A stretch of 11,406 nt of DNA from Opitutales bacterium (lineage in GTDB: Bacteria > Verrucomicrobiota > Verrucomicrobiia > Opitutales > Opitutaceae). The stretch's first letter is position 1. The number at the start of each line of letters is the position of its first letter. This document shows positions 1 through 6,918 of this stretch, piece after piece. Below the pieces are notes generated by a model. The model saw nothing but the letters and a program-made list of their open reading frames with translations, made no database searches and was not told the origin of the DNA. The stretch is taken from the NCBI GenBank assembly GCA_021772595.1, contig JAJFLS010000098.1, positions 1-11,406 of the forward strand, given 5' to 3'. The translations under genes were made by a program, and so were the position numbers.

Positions 1-2113
1 AAAACACATTGTCGTCGGCCATGCCATGGATCAGCAGCAGCTTGCCCTTCACGCCGTCCAAATATTTGAATACACCGCTGTTTTCATACACATCGCCAGG
101 CGCGTCTGGATGGCCGAGGTAGCGCTCGGTGTAGGTCGTATCGTAGAGGCGCCAATCTGTCACTGGCGCGCCCGAGACTCCTACCTTTATAATTTCCGGG
201 GCTTTCGCGAGCATCATCAAAGTCATGTAGCCTCCGTACGACCAACCGTGAAAGCCGACGCGATCTCCGTCCACGTATTCAAGATTCCGTAGAAAACGGG
301 CCGCTTCGATCTGATCCTCGACCTCGACCGTGCCCATGGCGTTCTTTATTCCCGACTCGAACGCGACGCCGCGATTGTAGGATCCGCGATTGTCCACAAT
401 GAGGACCACAAACCCATTGCGGGCGAACATCTGATTCTGGCTAAGCTGGAAGCTATTTCGCACGCTATGCCCGTGCGGGCCACCGTAGGGAGCGAGAACC
501 GCCGGGTACTTTTCGCCCTTCTTCATAGCCGGCGGCAGGAGGAGGCGATAGTCGAGTTTCGTGACTCCATCCGCCGCGAGGATCTGGCCGAATTCCGGCG
601 CTGCGTGGCCCTTTAAATAAGGATGATACGGGTGCGTATCGTTCATCGCGTTCTCGTTGATATAGGTTACGAGGCTGTCATCGGCGACGGTTCGCAACGC
701 AATCTGAAGAGGCACGTCCGCCACGCTGTACGTATCCAAATAGTTAGACGCGTCTCCCTCTAGCTTGACGGAATGCCAACCCGGTCGATTCGTCACGCGA
801 TCGATCGACGACGGGTCCGGCTGAAGTGAAACCGTGTAAAGGTGACGTTCGAGCGTCCCTTCCTTGAAGCCGGTGAAATAGACTTTGCCCGCCTCTTCGT
901 CCACATACTCCAATTTGCTGACCACCCAATCGCCCCTGGTCAAAGCTCCCACTTCGGTGCCGTCATTGTCATATAAATACAAATGCCGATAGCCGCTCCG
1001 CTCGCTCGACCAGATGAACCGGCCCGTCTTTTTGAGGAAACGAAGATCGCTGTGAAGATTGATCCAAACATCGGTCTTCTCTCGCAACAGCAACTGCTGG
1101 CCATCGCCATCCGCGGCGGCGGACACGAGATCGAGAGATTGCTGATCCCGAGGCAAACGCTGGAAACTGAGTCTGCTGCTGTCCGGCAGCCAATTAACAC
1201 GAGCGAGATAGATGTCCTGGTCTTCGCCAAGATCGATCCAAACGGTTTCCTGGCTAGCGACCTCCACCACGCCCAAGGTTACGATCACGTTGTCGGAACC
1301 TGCCTCCGGGTAGCGCTGCTTGTGCGTGGTGAGTGTTCCTTCTTTGGTCGTCCCGTATCGATCGACCAGCCTCACTGGGCTCTCGTCGATCCTCGTAAAC
1401 GCCACGCGGCTCTCATCGGGCGACCACCAGTAGCCCGTGTCGCGGTCCATCTCTTCCTGAGCCACAAACTCCGCGACTCCGTGGGCGATCTCGTCGTTCG
1501 CCCCGGAAGTCAGACGGATCTCCTGACCAGTCGCTACTTCGATGGCGTACAAGTCGCGTTCGCGAATGAAGGAAACGTACGAGCTTTTCGGGCTGAACTT
1601 GACGTCGGTTTCGAACGCCTCCGTTTCGATCACGCGTTTAGCCGGCCCGTCGAGCGGCTTGATAAACGCGTCCCCGCCAAGCGGAAACAGCAGAGCAGTA
1701 CCCGCCTCGTTCCAAGAGTAGCTGACTATGCCGCTGTTTCGGATGCGTTGCCGCTCCCGGCGCGCTTTCTCTTCTTCCGATAGCACCTCGGCCTCTCCTC
1801 CCAGCAGCTCGTCAGAGTCTACAAGCAGTCGGGACTCTCCAGCTGCAATGTTGTATTCCCAAAGATCTAGCTGCGCCTTCCGGTCGGCCTTGCCTCGCAA
1901 AAATGTCACCCGCTCGCCATCTGGCGACATCGTCACGCTGCGGACAGTCGGACCGCTCAGACTCGGGCTCCCGAGCAGCCGCTCCATCGTCAGCTCCGGG
2001 CCGAGATCAACCGATTTTGCGAGCGGCACCTCCCTCTCGGATCGGGGCGAACAGCCTACAATCACAAGCGGGATCACAAGCAAAGATGATTTAAGATAAA
2101 GAGGGAGTCGCAT
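1..2113 (-). CDS. Dipeptidyl-peptidase IV family serine protease (S9B), lipoprotein, 3' end cut off by window edge
   Basis: Reading the minus strand from an ATG at 2113 gives 704 uninterrupted codons running off the left edge. The N terminus is a lipoprotein signal: a hydrophobic stretch ending in a lipobox (I-V-G-C, Cys21, then Ser22), which suggests lipid anchoring, probably in the outer membrane. Residues about 60-470 are the beta-propeller with the family motif QEEMDRDTGYWWSPDESR; Glu220-Glu221 match the pair that binds the substrate's free N terminus in DPP IV. The C-terminal alpha/beta hydrolase shows GWSYGGYM with nucleophile Ser625, and HGMADDNV with the catalytic Asp at 700 or 701. 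The catalytic His is missing only because the window ends. The family removes X-Pro or X-Ala dipeptides from peptide N termini. The same frame holds at all motifs, so no frameshift is apparent. No clear Shine-Dalgarno precedes the ATG. Transcribed divergently from the propeller gene. Confidence 0.93.
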   Translation of the reverse strand, partial: MRLPLYLKSSLLVIPLVIVGCSPRSEREVPLAKSVDLGPELTMERLLGSPSLSGPTVRSVTMSPDGERVTFLRGKADRKAQLDLWEYNIAAGESRLLVDSDELLGGEAEVLSEEEKARRERQRIRNSGIVSYSWNEAGTALLFPLGGDAFIKPLDGPAKRVIETEAFETDVKFSPKSSYVSFIRERDLYAIEVATGQEIRLTSGANDEIAHGVAEFVAQEEMDRDTGYWWSPDESRVAFTRIDESPVRLVDRYGTTKEGTLTTHKQRYPEAGSDNVIVTLGVVEVASQETVWIDLGEDQDIYLARVNWLPDSSRLSFQRLPRDQQSLDLVSAAADGDGQQLLLREKTDVWINLHSDLRFLKKTGRFIWSSERSGYRHLYLYDNDGTEVGALTRGDWVVSKLEYVDEEAGKVYFTGFKEGTLERHLYTVSLQPDPSSIDRVTNRPGWHSVKLEGDASNYLDTYSVADVPLQIALRTVADDSLVTYINENAMNDTHPYHPYLKGHAAPEFGQILAADGVTKLDYRLLLPPAMKKGEKYPAVLAPYGGPHGHSVRNSFQLSQNQMFARNGFVVLIVDNRGSYNRGVAFESGIKNAMGTVEVEDQIEAARFLRNLEYVDGDRVGFHGWSYGGYMTLMMLAKAPEIIKVGVSGAPVTDWRLYDTTYTERYLGHPDAPGDVYENSGVFKYLDGVKGKLLLIHGMADDNVF

Positions 2114-2293
2114 AATATTTTTCGAGAAGGTTGTATGAAAACATAGCTAGCTAATTATCAATTCGCGAGCGAGGCAAGACTCTCTGTATTTCGTATGCAA
2201 TATACAAACAGATAGAGAATCTATTGTTCTTTTCAATTTTGTCCAAATTAGATGCCAGCGTCAGAAGTCCAATATCGCCGAATCTAAACAAGT
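2114..2293. promoter_or_regulatory. AT-rich divergent intergenic region
   Basis: This spacer lies between the starts of the DPP IV gene (minus) and the propeller gene (plus), so it must hold both promoters unless transcription starts further inside. By hand count it is about 36% G+C, clearly below the surrounding coding DNA. A GATAAT hexamer on the minus strand near 2154-2159 resembles a -10 box, but no convincing -35 box lies at the right distance. I cannot place either promoter. Neither flanking start has a clear Shine-Dalgarno sequence. Confidence 0.4.
2189..2208. promoter_or_regulatory. Imperfect dyad, possible operator
   Basis: TTTCGTAT followed by an ATAC-AAA half-site forms an imperfect inverted repeat (core GTAT, 5 nt, ATAC) midway between the divergent starts. 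A second small palindrome, ATAGA-GAA-TCTAT, sits at 2212-2224. Either could be a regulator site, but AT-rich DNA gives such short dyads by chance and no regulator gene is nearby. Confidence 0.15.
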
Positions 2294-3325
2294 ATGAATA
2301 AAAACGCATCGCCTCGAGCCTTGACCCCTAAATTTATTGCTTTCTTTTGCCTGACGCTCGCGCTGCTACCAGCGATTGGCGGCAAGCCCGAGACCATGGA
2401 ACGGATCGCTGTGATCCCCACGAACGGTCCAAGCGGAAAGCTCGGACATTTAGATATCAACGAAAACAAGCAGCTCCTGTTCATGGGCAACAAGATGAAC
2501 AAGAGCCTCGATATTTTCGACATCCAGGCAGGCAAGCTATTGCAGCAGATGCCAGGTCAGGAAGGCTGCTCCGGCATTGCCTATTCCCCCACCGGCGATC
2601 ACGTTATTGTCGGCAACGGTCTCGGCGACAGAAGCAGTTTCTGCATTTTCGGAAACGAAGATGGCGAATACACCTTGGCCGAGAGAAAAGCGCTGGTCGG
2701 CAGCAGCAAGGTACGCTACAGCTACTACGACCACAATTTCTACGGGCAGAAGCGCATTGGCGAAAAAGTCTATATAACAGTATATGATTCGAAAACGCTA
2801 AAGCATATTAAAGATATAAAAGTGCACGACCAGCACTATACGAATCTATATATGGCTCACAAAAAACCGCTCCTATACATGAGTGCCGCCGAAAAAATTT
2901 GCGTCATCAATACCGATACGAGCGAGCTAGTCGCGACCTTTCCAATCACGCTTGCTAAGCTCAACAAGGCAGTAGCCTTGGACGAGAAAAACAATCGCCT
3001 AATGATTGGCTGCAGAAAGCCCTCGACTCTGATCGTCATGGATAGCGAGACGGGCCGGGAAATAACTTCGGTCCCGATCAAAGGAGATCTCGACGATATT
3101 ACCTTTGATGCGAAGCGGAAGCGCATCTACGCTCCCTGCGGCGAGGGGTTCATCTCGGTCGTGCAGCAAACCGACGCGGATCACTACGAGCTTATCGAAA
3201 ACATCCCCACCGCCAACAGAGCGCGTACCGACCTCTACAGCCCGGGGCTCGACCTCTACTTCATCGCCGTCGAACAAAACGACAGCATGGATTCGCCGGA
3301 AGTTTGGGTGTATAAGCCCATTTGA
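2294..3325 (+). CDS. Secreted YVTN/YncE-like beta-propeller protein
   Basis: A 343-residue protein with an N-terminal signal peptide (basic residues to Lys13, hydrophobic core 14-27, likely cleavage near AIGG) and no lipobox, so probably periplasmic or secreted. The rest is a series of roughly 40-residue propeller blades alternating 'where the value is kept' and 'what it means' strands, such as HLDINENKQLLFMGNKMN, VALDEKNNRLMIGCRKP and ITFDAKRKRIYAPCGEG. The stretch DAKRKRIYAPCGEGFISVV, then QQTDADHY and IPTANRARTDLYSP, is typical of the YVTN-family propellers often annotated as YncE-like. Such proteins are usually non-enzymatic binding scaffolds; the ligand is unknown. Oddity: codons at about 2761-2880 are strikingly AT-rich (about 33% G+C by hand count), with several ATA codons, against about 57% near the 3' end. 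The start is the first in-frame ATG with a plausible signal peptide; no good Shine-Dalgarno is seen. Monocistronic as far as visible. Confidence 0.8.
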   Translation: MNKNASPRALTPKFIAFFCLTLALLPAIGGKPETMERIAVIPTNGPSGKLGHLDINENKQLLFMGNKMNKSLDIFDIQAGKLLQQMPGQEGCSGIAYSPTGDHVIVGNGLGDRSSFCIFGNEDGEYTLAERKALVGSSKVRYSYYDHNFYGQKRIGEKVYITVYDSKTLKHIKDIKVHDQHYTNLYMAHKKPLLYMSAAEKICVINTDTSELVATFPITLAKLNKAVALDEKNNRLMIGCRKPSTLIVMDSETGREITSVPIKGDLDDITFDAKRKRIYAPCGEGFISVVQQTDADHYELIENIPTANRARTDLYSPGLDLYFIAVEQNDSMDSPEVWVYKPI

Positions 3326-3512
3326 TACAGGTTTCTGCTAGATCGGGATTGGAGATGCTTTGAGCCCTCCGCTCATCAGCACTCAAGTACCAAGATCGCG
3401 TACCTGCGGGTTTTCGACTCATCGAACGAACGGCGATCTGCCGATCGAAACTAATTCGATATTGAAGTTGAAAACCAATCTCTAGGCCGCGAGGCTATTC
3501 GAGAATTAACCC

Positions 3513-4805
3513 ATGGCGGATCTCATTGTACACGGCGGCAAACCCTTAAGCGGCGAAATCATTCCTTCCGGAAACAAGAACGCGGTATTACCGATTCTCT
3601 GCGCAAGCCTGCTTTCCTCCGGCCCCGTGGAACTCTCGAATGTTCCGGCGATCACGGACATCGAGAAGCTCGTGACCTTCTTTCGCAGCATCGGCTCGCA
3701 GATCGATTGGAACCGCGAAGAAAAGACGATGCGGCTGGACCACTCGGGTCTCGGCACCGATTTCAATCCCAGCGATCTGCCCCAAGGCATGCGCTCTTCG
3801 GTGCTGCTCTTCGCGCCACTGCTCTTCAAGTTCAAACGCATCTCGCTAGACTCGAATCCCAAAGGCTGCACGCTGGGCATTCGCGAGCTCGACCCCCACC
3901 TGGAAATCCTGGCGAAGCTCGGAGCGTCAATCTCCCACAACGGCGTGTTGGAAATCTCGATCGAAGATCGCTTCCAAGGAGCGGAACACTGGGCGGACTA
4001 CATGTCCGTCACCACCACCGAGACCTTCGTCATGGCGGCGGCGCTTGCGAACGGGAACTCCAAGCTCACCAACGCTGCGAGCGAGCCCCATGTGCAGGAC
4101 CTCTGCCGCTTTCTCGTCTCCATGGGCGCCCGTATCGAGGGAATCGGGACAAGCGTGCTCACCGTCTCAGGCATCGACCAATTGAGCGGAGCCACCGCCG
4201 AAATTTCATCCGATCACCATGAAGTCGCGACTTTTCTCGCTCTGGGAGCGATCACCGGCGGCGAGGTGCACGTTCTGAATTCCACGCCCCAGCATTTCGA
4301 TCTGATTACCGGCAGCTTCGCGAAGCTAGGGGTCGCAATCCGGCACGAGGGCGACACTGCCATTTGCCCGGCCAATCAGCCGCTGCGAATCCAACAACCT
4401 TTTACCACAAACTTGCTTCCGAAGATCGAAGCCGCTCCCTGGCCCTATTTCCCGGTGGACCTACTCCCGCTCATGATCGCCCTCGCTACGAGAGCGGACG
4501 GAGTCATGCACTTTTGGAACAAGGTCTACGAAGGCGGATTCTCGTGGCTTCCCGAGCTGACGAAGTTCGGCGCCCACGCGGTTATGAGCGATCCGCACCG
4601 CATCATAGTATTTGGCAATCGGCCGATGAGACCGGCTTCCGTTGAATCTCCTTATATAATTCGCGCAGCAGTCGCTCTTTACATGATGGCCGCGAGCATC
4701 GAGGGAAACAGCATCGTCCGAAACGCCGACCCCATTCGAAGAGCCCATCCCTACTTCGCCGAAAACCTCAGAAAACTCGGCGCCGACATCGAGTGGGACG
4801 AGTAA
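3513..4805 (+). CDS. murA: MurA-type UDP-N-acetylglucosamine 1-carboxyvinyltransferase, divergent
   Basis: A 430-residue enolpyruvyl transferase of the EPSP synthase/MurA fold. MurA transfers enolpyruvate from PEP to UDP-GlcNAc in the cytoplasm, the first committed step of peptidoglycan synthesis. Family landmarks are present: SGNKNAVLPIL with Lys22 and Asn23; GMRSS with Arg94; the loop KGCTLGIRELD with Cys119 and Arg124, equivalent to E. coli Cys115 and Arg120; NAASEPHV; and, near the C terminus, Arg384 and the IRR pair at 409-410 where MurA has its later PEP-site arginines. Several signature motifs differ: DHHEVAT (234-240) replaces the usual DRIE-x-GT, and APWPYFPVDLLP (308-319) replaces PGFPTD-x-Q while keeping Asp316. 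It may be the lineage's true MurA or a second, specialised paralogue. Length is near the usual 420. The loop Cys is the residue fosfomycin alkylates in MurA. The 187-bp upstream gap shows no convincing promoter, and a weak GAG lies before the ATG. Confidence 0.82.
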   Translation: MADLIVHGGKPLSGEIIPSGNKNAVLPILCASLLSSGPVELSNVPAITDIEKLVTFFRSIGSQIDWNREEKTMRLDHSGLGTDFNPSDLPQGMRSSVLLFAPLLFKFKRISLDSNPKGCTLGIRELDPHLEILAKLGASISHNGVLEISIEDRFQGAEHWADYMSVTTTETFVMAAALANGNSKLTNAASEPHVQDLCRFLVSMGARIEGIGTSVLTVSGIDQLSGATAEISSDHHEVATFLALGAITGGEVHVLNSTPQHFDLITGSFAKLGVAIRHEGDTAICPANQPLRIQQPFTTNLLPKIEAAPWPYFPVDLLPLMIALATRADGVMHFWNKVYEGGFSWLPELTKFGAHAVMSDPHRIIVFGNRPMRPASVESPYIIRAAVALYMMAASIEGNSIVRNADPIRRAHPYFAENLRKLGADIEWDE

Positions 4806-4828
4806 GCCAAACGATGTCTTAAATTTAG

Positions 4829-4895
4829 GTAGGGAGGACCGGCTCGGTCCTCCAAAAACGGGCACAAGGCGGAGGACCGAGCCAGTCCTCCCTAC
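4829..4895. repeat. REPIN-like pair of inverted GTAG-headed palindromes (family A)
   Basis: Left unit 4829-4853: GTAG, then a 9-bp perfect stem (GGAGGACCG / CGGTCCTCC) around a GCT loop. Right unit 4871-4895 is the same in reverse orientation with one substitution, giving a T-G wobble in the stem. The units are 17 nt apart. A GTAG tetranucleotide 5' of a hairpin, in head-to-head pairs, is the known layout of REP elements and REPINs recognised by RAYT (TnpA-REP) proteins. It sits between the convergent ends of murA and the anti-sigma gene. Neither hairpin is followed by a T-run on its own strand, so a classical intrinsic terminator is unlikely, though the structure could still affect mRNA 3' ends. 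Confidence 0.75.
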
Positions 4896-4918
4896 CCATC
4901 ACGCCTTCGGCGCAATGC

Positions 4919-5494
4919 TCAATTCACCAGCGCGAATAGCCGATCGGAATCTTCCCAAAGGCTCACGTGGTGTGTCTCCAGCTTCACGTTCTGGTCGATA
5001 TTTTTGAGAGCCTTGAGCGGTCCGTTCAACGACGCCACATAGAGCGTGCAAAGCGCCCCCGTAGTACGATGCCTGACTTGCATGTGCGCAGCTTGCTGTC
5101 CTTCGAGCTGGCAATAGCGAGCCCCGATCACCTCGTAGGCGGAAAGAATCTTCTGCTTCATCAAGGGCGTTACCGAAAACGCGAGATCCTTGAGACCCGC
5201 CTGCACTCCTTCGTGCGAGGCCGCTTCCACTTCGAAATCGGTGAAACTGTTATGCCGCATGGCGATTTCCCCCGCCACGTCGAAATAGAATTCCCCATCC
5301 TCATAGCTCCGCGCCATCTGGAAGGAAAAAACCATCACGATAGCCGCGGCTGCCGCGACTGGCGCCCAGTAGTGCCACCAGACGACTTTCTTGCTCGTCT
5401 GGACTTGGTCCAGAATCCGCTGCACATTTTCCGCAGGCAACTTCTGGCTCATAAAATGGCCGCTTATTTTCTTATCTAGTTCTTTGTCCTCCAT
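4919..5494 (-). CDS. Putative anti-sigma factor, single-pass membrane protein
   Basis: A 191-residue protein: a short charged N-terminal domain (1-35), one transmembrane helix (about 43-60), then a C-terminal domain of about 130 residues that would lie outside the cytoplasmic membrane. It follows an ECF sigma gene by 18 bp on the same strand, the classic sigma/anti-sigma arrangement. The ATG at 5494 has a good Shine-Dalgarno (GGGAGA, 8 nt upstream). The N-terminal domain lacks the HxxxCxxC zinc anti-sigma signature, so the role is inferred from topology and position. The C-terminal domain contains Cys128 and Cys149 in the segments ARYCQLEGQQ and TTGALCTLYV, a layout I associate with anti-sigma-like proteins in related bacteria; a disulfide or sensing role is speculative. 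The protein would hold the sigma factor at the membrane until a signal arrives. Confidence 0.65.
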   Translation of the reverse strand: MEDKELDKKISGHFMSQKLPAENVQRILDQVQTSKKVVWWHYWAPVAAAAAIVMVFSFQMARSYEDGEFYFDVAGEIAMRHNSFTDFEVEAASHEGVQAGLKDLAFSVTPLMKQKILSAYEVIGARYCQLEGQQAAHMQVRHRTTGALCTLYVASLNGPLKALKNIDQNVKLETHHVSLWEDSDRLFALVN

Positions 5495-5512
5495 CGCCGT
5501 AGTCTCCCGTTT

Positions 5513-6052
5513 CTACTTGGTATCGCGAAATTCGCTTCCGAGGGCTTTGGCCAGTTTCTGGCGGGCCCGGTGGATGTGGCTGAGAATCGTGCCGCGCGGC
5601 GATCCGGTTTGGCTGGATATCTCGCTAGCCGTGTACCCTTCCACAACATTCAAATAAAGCGCCTCGCTCTCTTCCGGACGCAACTTGCTCATCAGTAGCT
5701 CCATATCCATCGAAACGCCCTTCGATTCCAACTTCCCACGCTCAGCATGAGAATCGAGAGGCTCGAATTGCACGATCTTGCTTCTGCGCTTCTGATCGTA
5801 AAAGAGGTTCCGAACCGCGCGGAACAGCACTGGCGTCCCTTCGACCTTGCCGTACGCTCGGACGAGCTTCATCCAAGCCTGCTGCACAAGATCCTCTGCA
5901 TCATGATGATGCCGCGCAATCGAGAGCGCGTAACGATATCCCGCCTGAACGAGTTCTGTATCGCTCATTTCTTGTCGGGGTTTGGGCTTTTCAGGGGTCA
6001 TGATATTCAAGTTGGGTTGATCATCTACCACCGAAACAGCTATCGCGCTCAT
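5513..6052 (-). CDS. ECF-type RNA polymerase sigma factor
   Basis: A 179-residue sigma-70 family protein with only regions 2 and 4, as in the extracytoplasmic function group. Region 2 (about 33-92) contains DAEDLVQQAWMKL, the hallmark core-binding helix, and the -10-reading helix FRAVRNLFYDQKRR. Region 4 (about 123-171) contains a helix-turn-helix: EGYTASEISSQTGSPRGTI, then SHIHRARQKLAKAL, which reads the -35 box. It binds core RNA polymerase and directs it to a specific promoter set, probably under control of the membrane protein encoded 18 bp downstream. Start choice: ATG 6052 is preceded by AAAAGGA at 8 nt; a TTG two codons upstream (6058) is too close to that site. The roughly 30 residues before region 2 look unstructured, and later ATGs (residues 18 and 29) cannot be excluded. 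I could not identify an autoregulated promoter upstream. Confidence 0.9.
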   Translation of the reverse strand: MSAIAVSVVDDQPNLNIMTPEKPKPRQEMSDTELVQAGYRYALSIARHHHDAEDLVQQAWMKLVRAYGKVEGTPVLFRAVRNLFYDQKRRSKIVQFEPLDSHAERGKLESKGVSMDMELLMSKLRPEESEALYLNVVEGYTASEISSQTGSPRGTILSHIHRARQKLAKALGSEFRDTK

Positions 6053-6292
6053 ATTCAAATTCCTTTTCTAATCCTCGCCCAATTCAGCGACATTACGGAC
6101 CTAGTTATTGCAAAATTCATAGACCAGTAGCGTGCCCATTGGCCTTCGTCTCAGTACAACGACCCCAATAACGGAATGATTGCCCGCCACTGGAAATTGG
6201 AAGAACCCTCGACGATCCCTGTGCGAAAACCTCCCAATCGCACTCGAAAAGCCTAGCCGTATCCCAATTTGGCTCTTTATGGTATCGTCATC
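6053..6292. promoter_or_regulatory. Divergent intergenic region between sigma and lemA genes
   Basis: About 240 bp separate the start codons of the sigma gene (minus) and lemA (plus), so promoters for both operons should lie here. I searched both strands for sigma-70-like, sigma-54-like and paired ECF-type boxes and found no convincing match. The only definite element is the Shine-Dalgarno of the sigma gene (complement of 6061-6067). No stable hairpin or small coding region is evident. Confidence 0.35.
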
Positions 6293-6892
6293 ATGATTCT
6301 TACCCTGTTTTCAGCTGTCCTTCTCGCCTTCGTTGTCATCGCAATCCTCTGGGCCATCGGCGCTTACAACAAGCTGGTGAAGCTCCGCAATCGCTTCAAA
6401 AACGCCTTCTCCCAGATCGACGTCCAGCTCAAGCGACGTTACGACTTGATCCCCAACCTCGTCGAGACCGCCAAAGGCTATATGTCCCATGAGCGCGAAA
6501 CGCTCGAAGCCGTCATCTCCGCCCGAAACTCCGCCCAATCCGCCGTAAGCCAGGCCGCGGCCAACCCCGACAATGCCGACGCGATCAAAAGCCTGCTCGG
6601 CGCCGAAACCGTCCTTTCCGGAGCGATGACCAAGTTCATGGCCCTCGCCGAGGCCTATCCCGATCTCAAAGCGAACCAGAACATGATGCAGCTGACCGAA
6701 GAGCTGACCACCACCGAAAACAAAGTAGCCTTCGCCCGCCAGGCCTACAACGACAGCGTGATGGAATACAACACCTCTCGCGAAACCTTTCCCACCCTCC
6801 TGATCGCCAACAACATGGGATTCAAGGAAGCCACCCTCTTCGAAATCGAAGACCAAAGCGAAAAGGAAGCCCCCAAGGTCTCATTCAACTAA
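6293..6892 (+). CDS. lemA: LemA family protein
   Basis: A 199-residue protein with one N-terminal transmembrane helix (about 3-20) followed by a cytoplasmic or periplasmic helical bundle. The family signature directly follows the helix: YNKLVKLRNRFKNAFSQIDV, then QLKRRYDLIPNLVETAKGYM. Further conserved pieces are the ERETLEAVISARN helix and the VAFARQAYNDSVMEYN segment near the C terminus. The biochemical role of LemA is not settled. It is widely found next to membrane M48 proteases, as here (26 bp upstream of one), which suggests a joint envelope function. The ATG at 6293 places the helix at the very N terminus, as is usual in the family; an in-frame TTG at 6269 would add eight residues. Neither has a clear Shine-Dalgarno. 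Likely co-transcribed with the following gene. Confidence 0.9.
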   Translation: MILTLFSAVLLAFVVIAILWAIGAYNKLVKLRNRFKNAFSQIDVQLKRRYDLIPNLVETAKGYMSHERETLEAVISARNSAQSAVSQAAANPDNADAIKSLLGAETVLSGAMTKFMALAEAYPDLKANQNMMQLTEELTTTENKVAFARQAYNDSVMEYNTSRETFPTLLIANNMGFKEATLFEIEDQSEKEAPKVSFN

Positions 6893-6918
6893 AGCGGGTC
6901 TAACCGGCTTTCCTCGGT

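Noticed and set aside
484..507. GTAGGGAG sequence resembling a REP head
   Set aside because: It is inside the DPP IV coding frame, where it encodes the conserved APYGGPH region, and no hairpin follows it.
983..1783. Plus-strand open frame of 266 codons
   Set aside because: It lies fully antisense to the DPP IV gene, whose frame carries clear propeller and catalytic motifs. The plus-strand translation has no recognisable domain.
3431..3443. Hairpin CGGC-GATCT-GCCG after the propeller gene, considered as a terminator
   Set aside because: The stem is only 4 bp, no T-run follows, and it lies over 100 bp beyond the stop codon.
4829..4895. Intrinsic bidirectional terminator reading of the palindromes
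   Set aside because: The T-rich or A-rich tracts are on the wrong side of each stem, and the GTAG-headed paired layout is better explained as a REP doublet.
4902..4912. CGCC-TTC-GGCG hairpin just after the anti-sigma stop codon, considered as a terminator
   Set aside because: It has a short stem with no T-run on the minus strand. It may aid mRNA stability but cannot be called a terminator.
6311..6856. Minus-strand open frame of 181 codons rich in Gly and Val
   Set aside because: It is antisense to lemA. The low-complexity composition is what reverse reading of a GC-rich helical gene produces.
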